Assembly (NCBI GenBank): GCA_002352365.1
Contig: DEIJ01000081.1
Span: forward strand, 380-22,238
Direction of reading: 5' to 3'
DNA from: Dehalococcoidia bacterium UBA2777
Lineage (GTDB): Bacteria; Chloroflexota; Dehalococcoidia; UBA2247; UBA2777
DNA length: 21,859 nucleotides
The translations under genes were made by a program, and so were the position numbers. Below the pieces are notes generated by a model, which saw only the letters and a program-made list of their open reading frames with translations, ran no database searches and had not been told where the DNA came from. Numbering within the stretch: position 1 is the stretch's first letter; the number at the start of each line of letters is the position of its first letter. Positions 1 to 7,796 of this stretch are shown piece after piece.

Positions 1-804
1 ATAGAGTTTGCCTTAGGCTACACCGAACCGGAGGCTGGCTCTGACCTGGCAGCACTGGGGATCCGCGCTGAGGATAAAGGAGAGTATTACTTAGTGAATG
101 GGCAAAAGGTGTTCAATACCGCTTGCCACTTCGCTCAATATCACTGGCTGGGGGCCAGGACAGACCCTAATGCTACCTCCAGACACAGAGGAATCTCCCT
201 ATTCATCGTGGATATGAACTCCCCCGGCATTACCATCCGTCCTTTGTACGGGATGGGGGCTTTCAGGACGAATGAAGTGTTCTATGATAATGTGAAGGTG
301 CCAAAGCAGAATCGAGTTGGGGAGGAAAACCGAGGTTGGTATTACATTGGAGAGGCACTTAATTTTGAGAGAACCTATGTAATCGGCGGCCTGCGGTATA
401 CTTTTGATCAGATAGTAGAGTATGCCAAGGAGACGCAGCGTAATGGCAAATCTCTGGGTAAGGATCCAATAATACGAGCGAAATTGGCCGAGCTGGCAGT
501 CGAGTTAGAAGTGGCCTACTTGCTTGCTGCCCGAATAGCCTGGATGCTGGCTAGAGGAATCGTCCCCAACTATGAGGCGGCTATGGTAAAATTGTATGCC
601 TCTGAGCTTGAGCAACGCATAGTTGATATGGGGATGCAAATCTTGGGTCTTTACGGCCAACTCCAACAGGAATCGAAGTGGGCAGCCCTGAAGGGGAGGA
701 TATTGCAGCAATATCTCCAGACTGCCCGGATTAGTATTACTCGGGGCAGCTCGGAGGTGATGAGAACTATTATTGCCCTAAGAGGATTAGGATTGCCGAG
801 ATGA
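1..804 (+). CDS. Acyl-CoA dehydrogenase, 5'-truncated by the window edge
   Basis: The frame is open from base 1, so this is the C-terminal ~267 residues of a flavoprotein acyl-CoA dehydrogenase; the N-terminal helical domain lies outside the window. The FAD/substrate signature YTEPEAGSDLAAL is at residues 7-19. The usual C-terminal catalytic glutamate (Glu before the GT of EGTSE-type motifs) is replaced by Arg in TRGSSEVMR. A Glu-Arg pair in LNFERT (Glu123 of this fragment, codon 367-369) sits where isovaleryl-CoA and long-chain dehydrogenases carry their base on helix G, so I infer an active enzyme of that layout. It resembles the 1952-3190 product and appears to be in the same operon. It ends 18 bases before the aminotransferase start. 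The substrate cannot be read from the sequence. Confidence 0.93.
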   Translation: MEFALGYTEPEAGSDLAALGIRAEDKGEYYLVNGQKVFNTACHFAQYHWLGARTDPNATSRHRGISLFIVDMNSPGITIRPLYGMGAFRTNEVFYDNVKVPKQNRVGEENRGWYYIGEALNFERTYVIGGLRYTFDQIVEYAKETQRNGKSLGKDPIIRAKLAELAVELEVAYLLAARIAWMLARGIVPNYEAAMVKLYASELEQRIVDMGMQILGLYGQLQQESKWAALKGRILQQYLQTARISITRGSSEVMRTIIALRGLGLPR

Positions 805-822
805 CTATGGGTGGAGAGAGGC

Positions 823-1908
823 ATGGTGAACATTGAGAAGCTCATTAGGCCTGAACTCCTCAGTGCCAGGGCATATACTCCAATTATACCTTTAAAGGTG
901 CTGAGTGAGCAGGTGAAGATCCCTGTTGAAGGGGTTATAAAGCTGGATGGCAATGAGAATCCTTATGGGTGTTCACCAAAAGTCAAACATGCTCTGGCTG
1001 CTTACCCCTATTATCATATTTACCCTGACCCTGAGCAGCGGGAGCTAAGAGAGGCACTGGCGGAGTATGTAGGTCTGCCTGCCCATTATATTGTGGCCGG
1101 GAGCGGTAGCGATGAGCTTATCGACCTAATCTTGCGCCTGTTTATTGAGCCTGGTGATAAGGTCATCAATTGCGTGCCTACGTTCGGGATGTATCCTTTT
1201 AGCACCGAAGTCTGCGGCGGTAGAATAGTGAGTGTATCCCGGGATGAAAACTTTGCTGTTGACCTGGCTTCGATAAAAGCCGCTATAGATGAACAAACCA
1301 AGGTTGTCTTCCTAGCTTCCCCTAATAATCCCACCGGAAATATCACTCCCCAGCAGGATATCTTGGCACTGGTAGAGACAGGAATAGTAGTGGTAGTTGA
1401 TGAAGCCTACTACGAATTCAGCGGGGTAACTATAGCCCCATTAGTACCCCACTACGAGAATCTAGTAGTATTGCGCAGCTTTAGCAAATGGGCAGGGTTG
1501 GCTGGCTTGCGTGTAGGCTATGGCATTTTCCCCCACAGACTTGCTGAACTTATCTCCAAGATCAAACCTCCTTATAATGTAAACGTGGCGGCACAGATTG
1601 CCGCCTTGGAGTCACTTAGGGATGTCGACTATCTTCGAGATACAATAGGCACCATTGTTGCCGAACGAGGGTGCCTATTCGCTAAGCTGAAAGGAGTCGG
1701 CTTTCTTGATCCCTTCCCCTCCCAAGCAAACTTTATTCTCTGCTCTGTCTTAAATGGTCAAGCGAGAGAAATTCATCACCAGCTTAAGCAAAAGGGGATT
1801 TTCATCCGCTATTTTGATACCCCGCAACTTGAGAACTGCCTTCGCATTAGCGTGGGCAAGCCAGAGCACACTGACGTCTTAATTGACGCCCTTAAGGGAG
1901 TGTGCTAA
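823..1908 (+). CDS. hisC: HisC-type pyridoxal-phosphate aminotransferase (histidinol-phosphate/aromatic type)
   Basis: A 361-residue fold-type I aminotransferase. Visible signatures are the N-terminal LDGNENPYG, ASPNNPTGN, DEAYYEFSG, and SFSKWAGLAGLRVGYG with the PLP-binding Lys222. The family makes histidinol phosphate from imidazole-acetol phosphate, and relatives also act on aromatic amino acids. The open frame reaches a GTG at 811, but I prefer ATG 823: it is preceded by GGAG with a 6-base spacer and gives the normal family N terminus. The gene is set between acyl-CoA dehydrogenase genes with no other his gene in the window, so a role in histidine synthesis is not assured. An aromatic or branched substrate is possible, and the trp operon is about 7 kb away. 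The fold is certain, the substrate is not. Confidence 0.88.
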   Translation: MVNIEKLIRPELLSARAYTPIIPLKVLSEQVKIPVEGVIKLDGNENPYGCSPKVKHALAAYPYYHIYPDPEQRELREALAEYVGLPAHYIVAGSGSDELIDLILRLFIEPGDKVINCVPTFGMYPFSTEVCGGRIVSVSRDENFAVDLASIKAAIDEQTKVVFLASPNNPTGNITPQQDILALVETGIVVVVDEAYYEFSGVTIAPLVPHYENLVVLRSFSKWAGLAGLRVGYGIFPHRLAELISKIKPPYNVNVAAQIAALESLRDVDYLRDTIGTIVAERGCLFAKLKGVGFLDPFPSQANFILCSVLNGQAREIHHQLKQKGIFIRYFDTPQLENCLRISVGKPEHTDVLIDALKGVC

Positions 1909-1951
1909 ACTAGGCTGCTCCCAAAGAAGGTGGAAAGGAGGTTTTTGAAAA

Positions 1952-3190
1952 ATGGACTTCAGCTTAACCCCAGAGCAGGAAAGATTAAGGAAGGAGTTTG
2001 ATGATTTTTTTAAGGAGGAGATGAAGAATGCCCCACCAGGTTGGGGAGGAAGCTTGGAGGATATGTATAGCGCTGATGAGGGGTGGGAATTCCATCGTTA
2101 CATGGCTCGCAAGTTAGCAGAGAAGGGATGGCTCGTTCGTGCTTGGCCCAAGGAGTATGGGGGTCAGGATGCTTCCATTATGGAACAGGTTATCTTCGGT
2201 GAAGTATCAGCATACCATAAGTCACCAGGGGTGGATGTCTTTGGCATAGGTTTGCTCGGCCCTACTCTTCTTGCCGTAGGAAGCGAAGAGCACAAGAAGG
2301 AGTATTTACCGCCTATCGCCCGAGGAGAGACGATGTGGTGTCAATTGTGGAGTGAGCCCAATGCTGGATCCGATTTGGCAGCCCTTGCCACCCGGGCTGT
2401 AAGGGAAGGAGATTATTACGTCGTTAATGGCCAAAAGACCTGGTCTAGTGGTGCTCATCGCGGTGATTGGGGTTTTGCCATAGTAAGAACAGATCCGGAG
2501 CAGAAGAGAAGCCGAGGGCTCTCCTTTTTGCTTCTGGATATGAAGGCCCCAGGCGTCACTGTTCGTCCTCTATTAGGCATGGATAAGACTCACCTATTTA
2601 ACGAGGTTTACTTTGATAATGTCCGAGTTCCAGTAAAGAATAGGGTGGGGGAGGAAGGCAAGGGTTGGGATGTTACCAAGGCAATGATGAACTTTGAGAG
2701 AACTAATGTGGGAATGATATTTACGGTTAAGAGGGGCCTAGAGGACCTGATAGAGTTTTGTAAGGAGACAAAACGGAATGGTGAGCCATTAGCCAAAAAT
2801 CCGCTAATTAGGAATAAGCTAGCTCAGATTGCCGTTGAGGTGGAGGTGGGGATTGCCCTTGCTTATCGCATAGCTTGGATCCAGGAGAAAGGTGGCCCTG
2901 CGGCAATGGTAGAAGCTGGTGCCCTCGCCGCAGCTTCTAAGGTATATGGCACCGAATTGAACCAACGTTTCAGCTATGTTGGCCATCAGATATTAGGTCC
3001 CTATGGGCAGGTGAAAAAAGAATCGAAATGGGCTCCTCTTCAAGGGACGATTGAGAGTGGCTTTCAACAGGTTCAAGGGATGTGTATTGCCATGGGTACC
3101 TCAGAGGTTCAAAGAAATACTATTGCCTGGCTAGGGCTAGGATTGCCTAGAAGCTGGGATGAGGTATTCAAAAGGCCAATGGCAAAGTAA
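1952..3190 (+). CDS. Acyl-CoA dehydrogenase, catalytic-type subunit
   Basis: A full-length 412-residue acyl-CoA dehydrogenase that oxidises an acyl-CoA to the 2,3-enoyl-CoA, passing electrons to ETF. It has the N-terminal helical domain (from DFSLTPEQERLRKEF), the middle-domain signature WSEPNAGSDLAAL and NGQKTWSSGAHRGDW. At the C terminus, CIAMGTSEVQR has Met where medium-chain enzymes carry the catalytic Glu. Glu249 in MNFERTNVG occupies the helix-G position used by isovaleryl- and long-chain-type enzymes. The FG-x-P-I-x-x-FQ loop is replaced by RNGEPLAKNPLIR, as in actinobacterial FadE26/FadE28-like alpha subunits. The start is well set by AAAGGAGG ten bases upstream. It is followed after 18 bases by a base-less homologue, which suggests an alpha2beta2 complex (inference). 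The substrate is unknown; steroid or branched side chains are possible. Confidence 0.93.
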   Translation: MDFSLTPEQERLRKEFDDFFKEEMKNAPPGWGGSLEDMYSADEGWEFHRYMARKLAEKGWLVRAWPKEYGGQDASIMEQVIFGEVSAYHKSPGVDVFGIGLLGPTLLAVGSEEHKKEYLPPIARGETMWCQLWSEPNAGSDLAALATRAVREGDYYVVNGQKTWSSGAHRGDWGFAIVRTDPEQKRSRGLSFLLLDMKAPGVTVRPLLGMDKTHLFNEVYFDNVRVPVKNRVGEEGKGWDVTKAMMNFERTNVGMIFTVKRGLEDLIEFCKETKRNGEPLAKNPLIRNKLAQIAVEVEVGIALAYRIAWIQEKGGPAAMVEAGALAAASKVYGTELNQRFSYVGHQILGPYGQVKKESKWAPLQGTIESGFQQVQGMCIAMGTSEVQRNTIAWLGLGLPRSWDEVFKRPMAK

Positions 3191-3208
3191 ATTTAGGAGG
3201 GAGAAAAG

Positions 3209-4342
3209 ATGAACCTCGACTTTACTGAAGAGCAAGAGATGCTACGAACATCGGCTCGTGATTTCCTTAGTACAGAATGCCCTAAGACAGCGGTAAGAGA
3301 ACTTGAGGAGAGCGAGGAGGGTTATTCCAAAGAGATGTGGAAGAAGATGGCGGATCTAGGATGGATGGGGCTGGTCCTCCCCGAGGAGTATGGAGGAACC
3401 GGAGGAGAGTTTATGGATCTCATTATCCTCCTTGAGGAGATGGGGAGGAATATACTGCCTTCCCCTTTCTTCTCTACTGTAGTCCTTTGCTCCCTTCCTA
3501 TACTTGAATATGGAACTGAGGAGCAAAAGAAGGAGTTTTTGCCCAAAATAGCTAATGGAGAGATGATTATGTCACTGGCACTTGCTGAGCCAAGTGCTAT
3601 CTATAACGCCTCAGGGATAAAAGTTAAGGCTAGCCTTCAAGGAGATGAATATGTCATTAATGGAACCAAACTATTTGCCCACGATGCTCATATCGCCGAT
3701 TATCTCTTAGTGGTTACCAGAACAACAGAAGGAGCGAATCCGCAGGAGGGAATCACCCTTCTTTTGGTAGATGCTAAAAGTCCAGGAGTTACAAGTAGTG
3801 TAGTTCCCACTGCAGCTCTTGACAAGCAATGCGAGGTTATCTTTGAGGATGTTAAAGTACCCCGAAAGAATATGCTGGGTGCGCCCAACCAGGGCTGGGG
3901 CATAGTGAAGAGGCTATTAGAACAGGCCACAGTGGCCAAGTGTGCCGAGATGCTTGGCGGTGGTCAAGCTGCCTTAGAGATGTCTAACAGCTATGCCAAA
4001 GAAAGAGTACAATATGGGCGGCTTATTGGTGACTTCCAAACAATCCAAAACTACCTGGCGAATATGTGGATAGATATGGAGACATCAAGGAATATCACCT
4101 ATGAGGCAGTCTGGATGGTAGGTGAGAAGCTCCCTTGCACTAAGGAGGTATCTATAGCTAAGGCATGGGTTAGTGAAGCCTTTAAGTTCATCACTGAACG
4201 GGGAGTGCAGATCCATGGTGCTATTGGCATGACTCGAGACCACGATATGGGACTCTACTATCGTCGTGCTTGGGCCTGGGACGTGCTCTTCGGTGATGCT
4301 GATTTCCACAAAGAGGTAGTCGCCCAGCAGTTGGGGCTGTGA
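3209..4342 (+). CDS. Acyl-CoA dehydrogenase, probable non-catalytic partner subunit
   Basis: A 377-residue acyl-CoA dehydrogenase fold protein. The three domains are present, starting at DFTEEQEMLRTSARDFL. The loop ERVQYGRLIGDFQ and the FAD-contact block QIHGAIGMTRDHDMGLYYRR are conserved. The catalytic signatures are degenerate: the middle-domain motif reads LAEPSAIYNASGI instead of TEPxAGSD, and NGTKLFAHDAHIAD replaces the usual G-K-x-W-I-T-N. The C-terminal base position reads LFGDADFH. Aligning helix G through the YGRLIG loop puts Ala, not Glu, at the other base position. These are features of beta subunits in heteromeric FadE-type pairs. The start is set by AGGAGG eight bases upstream. 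It probably assembles with the preceding gene product; this is inference from spacing and residues. Confidence 0.9.
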   Translation: MNLDFTEEQEMLRTSARDFLSTECPKTAVRELEESEEGYSKEMWKKMADLGWMGLVLPEEYGGTGGEFMDLIILLEEMGRNILPSPFFSTVVLCSLPILEYGTEEQKKEFLPKIANGEMIMSLALAEPSAIYNASGIKVKASLQGDEYVINGTKLFAHDAHIADYLLVVTRTTEGANPQEGITLLLVDAKSPGVTSSVVPTAALDKQCEVIFEDVKVPRKNMLGAPNQGWGIVKRLLEQATVAKCAEMLGGGQAALEMSNSYAKERVQYGRLIGDFQTIQNYLANMWIDMETSRNITYEAVWMVGEKLPCTKEVSIAKAWVSEAFKFITERGVQIHGAIGMTRDHDMGLYYRRAWAWDVLFGDADFHKEVVAQQLGL

Positions 4343-4825
4343 ACCTTTATGAGGCAAGAATCTTCAAATATTCCAAAGCCGGTCATGGGCTGCCCTAGGT
4401 GGGGGTGAGGCTGGATCAGGCGGCTTGGATGATGAGGGGTTTACTGCCCGAGCCTAGGTTTTATGTCTGTTGTGGATGCAGACCATCGTGGCAATCCTCT
4501 CACCATCTTGCTGTTTATTGTCATTGTCTGTGAGGAAATGTGGTGCAAGAAGGTTGAGGCCATTTCAGCATTCTCAATTACCTGCTGTGAGGGGTTTTTT
4601 ACCTTGACCCCTTAGGCCTATCTAGGTCATATCCCCTCTACATTCCCGGTAAGCCCTTCTTCTCTGTTCCAATAGATGTGCTCCAGCCTCAGGAAACTAC
4701 CACACAGCTTATATTGAGATGGGCTATTTACCAACATATTTTGGAATGAACCGCCCAACTGCCCCAACAGAGATAAGCATCGCCGCATCTCTCTAAAGTG
4801 ACGCTCGCCCCACACCAGCCCACAT
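4343..4825. other. Intergenic stretch between convergent acyl-CoA dehydrogenase genes
   Basis: About 480 bases separate two convergent genes. I found no gene I can defend. CCTAGG occurs twice (near 4394 and 4455). A weak hairpin AGGGGT (4590-4595) / ACCCCT (4607-4612) encloses a T-rich loop and could slow RNA polymerase, but it lacks a following T tract. An open frame on the minus strand at 4627-4815 gives a low-complexity peptide with no recognised motif. Given the decay seen nearby, old coding debris is possible but unproven. Confidence 0.5.
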
Positions 4826-5971
4826 TTAATACGGAACTGCTATTCTCCCCATAAGCTCACGAGCGATAATTATCTTCATAATTTGCTCGGTGCTATCAGT
4901 AAACTCTAAACCAAGACAGTCTCTCAGCCTTTGCTCAAGGGGGTATTCCTCACTGTAACCGATATGCCCATGGATAAGTATACAATCATGGATGGCCTTG
5001 AATGATACCACTGGGCAGAACCATTTGCACATGGCTGATTCCTTGGTATGGGGCAATCCCTGATCTCTCAGATATAGAGCTCGGTAACAAAGTAATCTAG
5101 CTGCCTCAATTAATGTGGCGTGCTCGGCAATTTTAAAGGAAACATCTTCAAACTTAGCTATGGGTCGACCGAAGGCGGTGCGCTGTGTGGCATAAGTTGT
5201 TGCCTCCTCCAGCGAGGCTTGGGCTAGTCCCAGAGCCATTAGCCCTAAGCCCACCCTGAAACAATCTATAGCTCCCATAGCAATGTAAAAGCCCTTGCCT
5301 TCTTCTCCAATGAGATACTTGCTGGGAAGACGCACTCCCTCCATGAAGATCGAACTGGGGGTATAAGACTTCCAGCCGGTATGCTGAAGTGCTGTTCTGG
5401 TTATCCCAGGAAGATCAAGAGGAACCCAAAAACAACTTACACCCTTAGCCCCAGCCTCGGGATCGGTCTTGGCAAATAGCATACCTACATCCGCCATGCT
5501 GCCCATGCTAATTGAGGTTTTTTCACCATCCAGGATGTAGTAATCCCCGCTTCTTATTGCTCTCGTGGTGATTGCAACAGCATCTGTACCCGCACCAGGT
5601 TCAGTGAGAGCAAAGCAACCTATCTTATCTCCCTTAATTATGGGAGATAACCATTCCCGCCACACCTCCTCGGGGCTAGAAAGGAAAAATTGGAACATTA
5701 CCGAGCTTACCGGTAATAGGCTCACAGAGAAATCCACTTTAGCCAGTTCTTCTACAGCTATGCCCAAACTCACCCAATCAGCCCCCTGCCCCCCATACTT
5801 TTGGGGGAGGGTAATGCCAAAAAGCCCCATATCAGCTATCTTTTTAAACATTTCCCGAGGCAACTCACATTTAGCTCGCTCTTTAGCTGTTGGGGCCAGT
5901 TCCCTGAGGGCAAAATCTCTCATCTGCCGACGAAACATCTCCTGCGCTTCAGTAAAGCCAAAGCCTGCCAT
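4826..5971 (-). CDS. Acyl-CoA dehydrogenase with Asp at the usual catalytic Glu position
   Basis: A 381-residue acyl-CoA dehydrogenase with all domains: N-terminal FGFTEAQEMFRRQMRDF, middle-domain LTEPGAGTDAVAI, the FAD loop QRTAFGRPIAKFED, and a C-terminal TDSTEQIMKIIIAREL. Aligned with the EGTSQIQR motif of medium-chain enzymes, the catalytic Glu is Asp here. Asp at this position occurs in some dehydrogenases of cyclic or unusual CoA thioesters, so activity is likely but the substrate is open. A GTG at 5983 is in frame, but the Shine-Dalgarno AGGTG overlaps it and lies nine bases before ATG 5971, which fixes the start there. It is the last gene of the minus-strand operon that includes korB, and it is intact although the promoter-proximal genes are decayed. 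Confidence 0.92.
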   Translation of the reverse strand: MAGFGFTEAQEMFRRQMRDFALRELAPTAKERAKCELPREMFKKIADMGLFGITLPQKYGGQGADWVSLGIAVEELAKVDFSVSLLPVSSVMFQFFLSSPEEVWREWLSPIIKGDKIGCFALTEPGAGTDAVAITTRAIRSGDYYILDGEKTSISMGSMADVGMLFAKTDPEAGAKGVSCFWVPLDLPGITRTALQHTGWKSYTPSSIFMEGVRLPSKYLIGEEGKGFYIAMGAIDCFRVGLGLMALGLAQASLEEATTYATQRTAFGRPIAKFEDVSFKIAEHATLIEAARLLCYRALYLRDQGLPHTKESAMCKWFCPVVSFKAIHDCILIHGHIGYSEEYPLEQRLRDCLGLEFTDSTEQIMKIIIARELMGRIAVPY

Positions 5972-6120
5972 ATTTACATACACCTACTTTCTAGCTACCC
6001 CCTCTATGCCAGCAAAAACCACAACCAGAGCTAGCTATGCGCCAGCTACGGGGGTCTCAAAATCGGGTTTAACCTTTGGGACCGCATGAAGAAGGGCGAA
6101 GCGAACTCTTCCCCGGAGTA

Positions 6121-6894
6121 TTAGCCAATGCGATCGACGTTCTTAAATTCACCCAAAGGAAACTCGGCCAGCACCTCATCCTCTATCCATTTGAGGGATT
6201 GCAGCGGTGTCTTATGCCAGTTGGTGGGGCAGGCGCTGATAACCTCCACAAAGCCAAGCCCCACGTTGTCTATTTGCTTCTGAAAGGCAGTCTTAATATA
6301 TCTCTTAGTGAGTCGGTAATTGTCGGGATTGGTCAGCGCACCTCGGGCACTATAGGCGCACCCCCGGAATGAGGCCGCCAGCTCGGCGGCATGCACCGTG
6401 AATCCTTCTCTTGCTGCGTCGCGTCCCAGGGGGCTGGTGCTAGTTACCTGCCCCATCACGGTAGTAGGTGCCAATTGCCCGCCGGTGGTCCCATAGTTGG
6501 TATTATTACACATAATGATGGTGATCTTTTCCCCACGAGTTAGTGCGCCAATAAGGGGACCAGCTCCAATAGCAATACAATCCCCATCTCCCTGCATGGT
6601 CCAAACAATAGTATCCGGGCGGACACGCTTGATTGCGGTGGCTGCGTCCGGGGGTCGCCCGTGGGCCGTACCTGTGACATCCAGGTTCATCAGGAATGTT
6701 CCGGTCCCGGCACAGCCCACGCCCATAACCGCAATAGCTTTGCCGTCGATACCCAGCTCCTCCAGGATCTCAGCGACGATACGCGATACAGTGGAGTGCT
6801 GGCAGCCAGCACAGGTAAGAAAAGGAGGCCCCCATAATATTTTTGGGGCCCCAAAAATCTTTTCTCTCCTTGCCCCCTTTGTCTCCTGACTCAT
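6121..6894 (-). CDS. korB: 2-oxoacid:ferredoxin oxidoreductase, beta (thiamine pyrophosphate) subunit
   Basis: A 257-residue KorB/VorB-like beta subunit. In the family it decarboxylates a 2-oxoacid on thiamine pyrophosphate, forming an acyl-CoA and reduced ferredoxin together with an alpha subunit. Visible are the N-terminal cluster motif CAGCQH (Cys28, Cys31), a further Cys in MGVGCAGTG, the diphosphate-binding motif GDGDCIAIG followed by CNNTNYGTTGGQ, and CPTNWHKTP near the end. Length and motifs are normal, so the gene looks intact. ATG 6894 overlaps the korA stop as ATGA and follows AAGGAGG at a five-base spacing. The substrate could be 2-oxoglutarate or a branched 2-oxoacid; the neighbouring livK remnant and acyl-CoA dehydrogenase fit the latter (inference). 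Its alpha partner in this locus is a wreck. Confidence 0.93.
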   Translation of the reverse strand: MSQETKGARREKIFGAPKILWGPPFLTCAGCQHSTVSRIVAEILEELGIDGKAIAVMGVGCAGTGTFLMNLDVTGTAHGRPPDAATAIKRVRPDTIVWTMQGDGDCIAIGAGPLIGALTRGEKITIIMCNNTNYGTTGGQLAPTTVMGQVTSTSPLGRDAAREGFTVHAAELAASFRGCAYSARGALTNPDNYRLTKRYIKTAFQKQIDNVGLGFVEVISACPTNWHKTPLQSLKWIEDEVLAEFPLGEFKNVDRIG

Positions 6895-7140
6895 AATAGC
6901 CTCCTTATTTCCTCCACAACTCTACTTGGCATTATCATCCCGCGTTTTTGTATCCCCCCGGCCCTCCACATCTGGTGACACTAGTGTAATCTGTCTGAGC
7001 ATGCCGGGTAGTGCCGGCTCCTGGCCCTCCCCGTTGTACCAGCACTACCACACAGGGGAGATCAGCAGCAGCAATGTGCGACATCCCCTCCTGCATTAGC
7101 CCCCAGCCTCATTTCCTTGAACAAAAATTCTTTCTCCCAT
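6891..7140 (-). pseudogene. korA: korA remnant: 2-oxoacid:ferredoxin oxidoreductase alpha subunit with large internal deletions
   Basis: Only 250 bases remain of a gene I expect to be about 1.1 kb. Three pieces in family order can be translated. ATG 7140 gives MGERIFVQGNEA, preceded by GAGGAG. After a junction, a second frame gives LMQEGMSHIAAADLPCVVV, LVQRGGPGAGTTRHAQTDY and TSVTRCGGPGGYKN, which is the central pyrimidine-binding region of KorA/VorA proteins. After another junction, GMIMPSRVVEEIRRLL ends in TGA at 6893-6891, overlapping the korB start. Stops fall at the junctions in every frame used, so no functional alpha subunit can be made. The gene boundaries and translational coupling to korB survive. 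The identification is firm for the central block and good for the ends. Confidence 0.85.
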
Positions 7141-7217
7141 TTTTGGCACTCTCCTCTGCTAAGACTATCCCATGGGTGTGGTGGAAAACTTGCCCGCTGC
7201 ACCTGGATTACTAGGTT

Positions 7218-7310
7218 TTAAAGCACAGATAAACCTCGAGGGCAAAACTTCTGACAATAACCACACCCATAGCAACGATTCTCATCAATAACTACTTCAG
7301 ATGTTACCAT
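7218..7310 (-). pseudogene. korD: korD remnant: small 4Fe-4S ferredoxin subunit cut after its first cluster
   Basis: A 30-codon open frame from ATG 7310 to TAA 7220-7218. It reads MVTSEVVIDENRCYGC and continues GYCQKFCPRGLSVL. The CxxCxxCxxxCP pattern is one complete 4Fe-4S site at residues 13-24. KorD-type ferredoxin subunits have two such sites in about 70-100 residues; the second is absent from the frame. Downstream bases up to 7141 contain HGIVLAEESAK in another frame, possibly debris of the lost C-terminal half. The start overlaps the end of the iron-sulfur gene by 14 bases and is followed by korA, the usual korD-korA-korB order. It could still be translated as a mini-ferredoxin, but I read it as a truncated gene. 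Confidence 0.75.
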
Positions 7311-7784
7311 AGTTCTCTCTCCCTAAGTAACGTCCCCCATAGTCACTCTCCTTGGGGCGAAGTTTCTTTAATGCAAATGCACCAGTAGGGCAAATTCTAA
7401 CACAAGCACCACAAAACTTGCATCCTGCCTGTTTAAATGAAGAGGCACGGGGAGGGCCTATCCTAATCTTGCCATCACGAGTAACAAAATCAATGGCGCC
7501 TACCCTCTGTATCTCCTTGCAGGCTTGGATGCAGCGACCGCAGACAAGACACAGATTGTGGTCTAGGGTGATATGCTCAGCAAGCCTTTGTGGTTCGGCA
7601 CGCTTGAGCCGAGGAGGAGGCAAAGGAGAGAGGGTCACCCTCAGATTATGGCGCCGGATTTACTGAACTTGCAGCGTGTTGGTATGAACAACCATGCCTT
7701 CAGCACCCTCGTGTCCCTCTTCGTATTGACCTCGACACCATCGATGGTTAGATTAATTGTATCTGACTTTCCCCTCTCGCTCAA
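7297..7784 (-). pseudogene. Iron-sulfur protein (2Fe-2S plus two 4Fe-4S), decayed at its N-terminal half
   Basis: From 7638 to 7297 an intact frame encodes two 4Fe-4S sites, CLVCGRCIQAC and CKFCGACVRICP, ending in YLGRENYGNI. Upstream the frame reads EGMVVHTNTLQVQ, then TAA (7662-7660), then IRRHNLRVTLSPLPPPR, which matches the end of a NuoG/FdhA-type N-terminal region. Before that, in a shifted frame from a TTG at 7784 with GAGAGG upstream, SDTINLTIDGVEVNTKRDT and RVLKAWLFIPTRC can be read, the start of a 2Fe-2S ferredoxin fold. The cysteine-bearing middle of that domain is missing. I conclude one gene with a deletion, a frameshift and a nonsense codon. The 113-residue 3' part could still be made from GTG 7638, but no clear ribosome-binding site precedes it. 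It may have passed electrons to or from the Kor enzyme. Confidence 0.8.
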
Positions 7785-7796
7785 TTATGGAACCTC

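Noticed and set aside
4627..4815. 62-codon minus-strand open frame after the acyl-CoA dehydrogenase
   Set aside because: No ribosome-binding site, no motif and no recognised family; composition looks random.
5565..6089. 174-codon plus-strand open frame
   Set aside because: It is antisense to the intact acyl-CoA dehydrogenase gene and has no protein-like motif.
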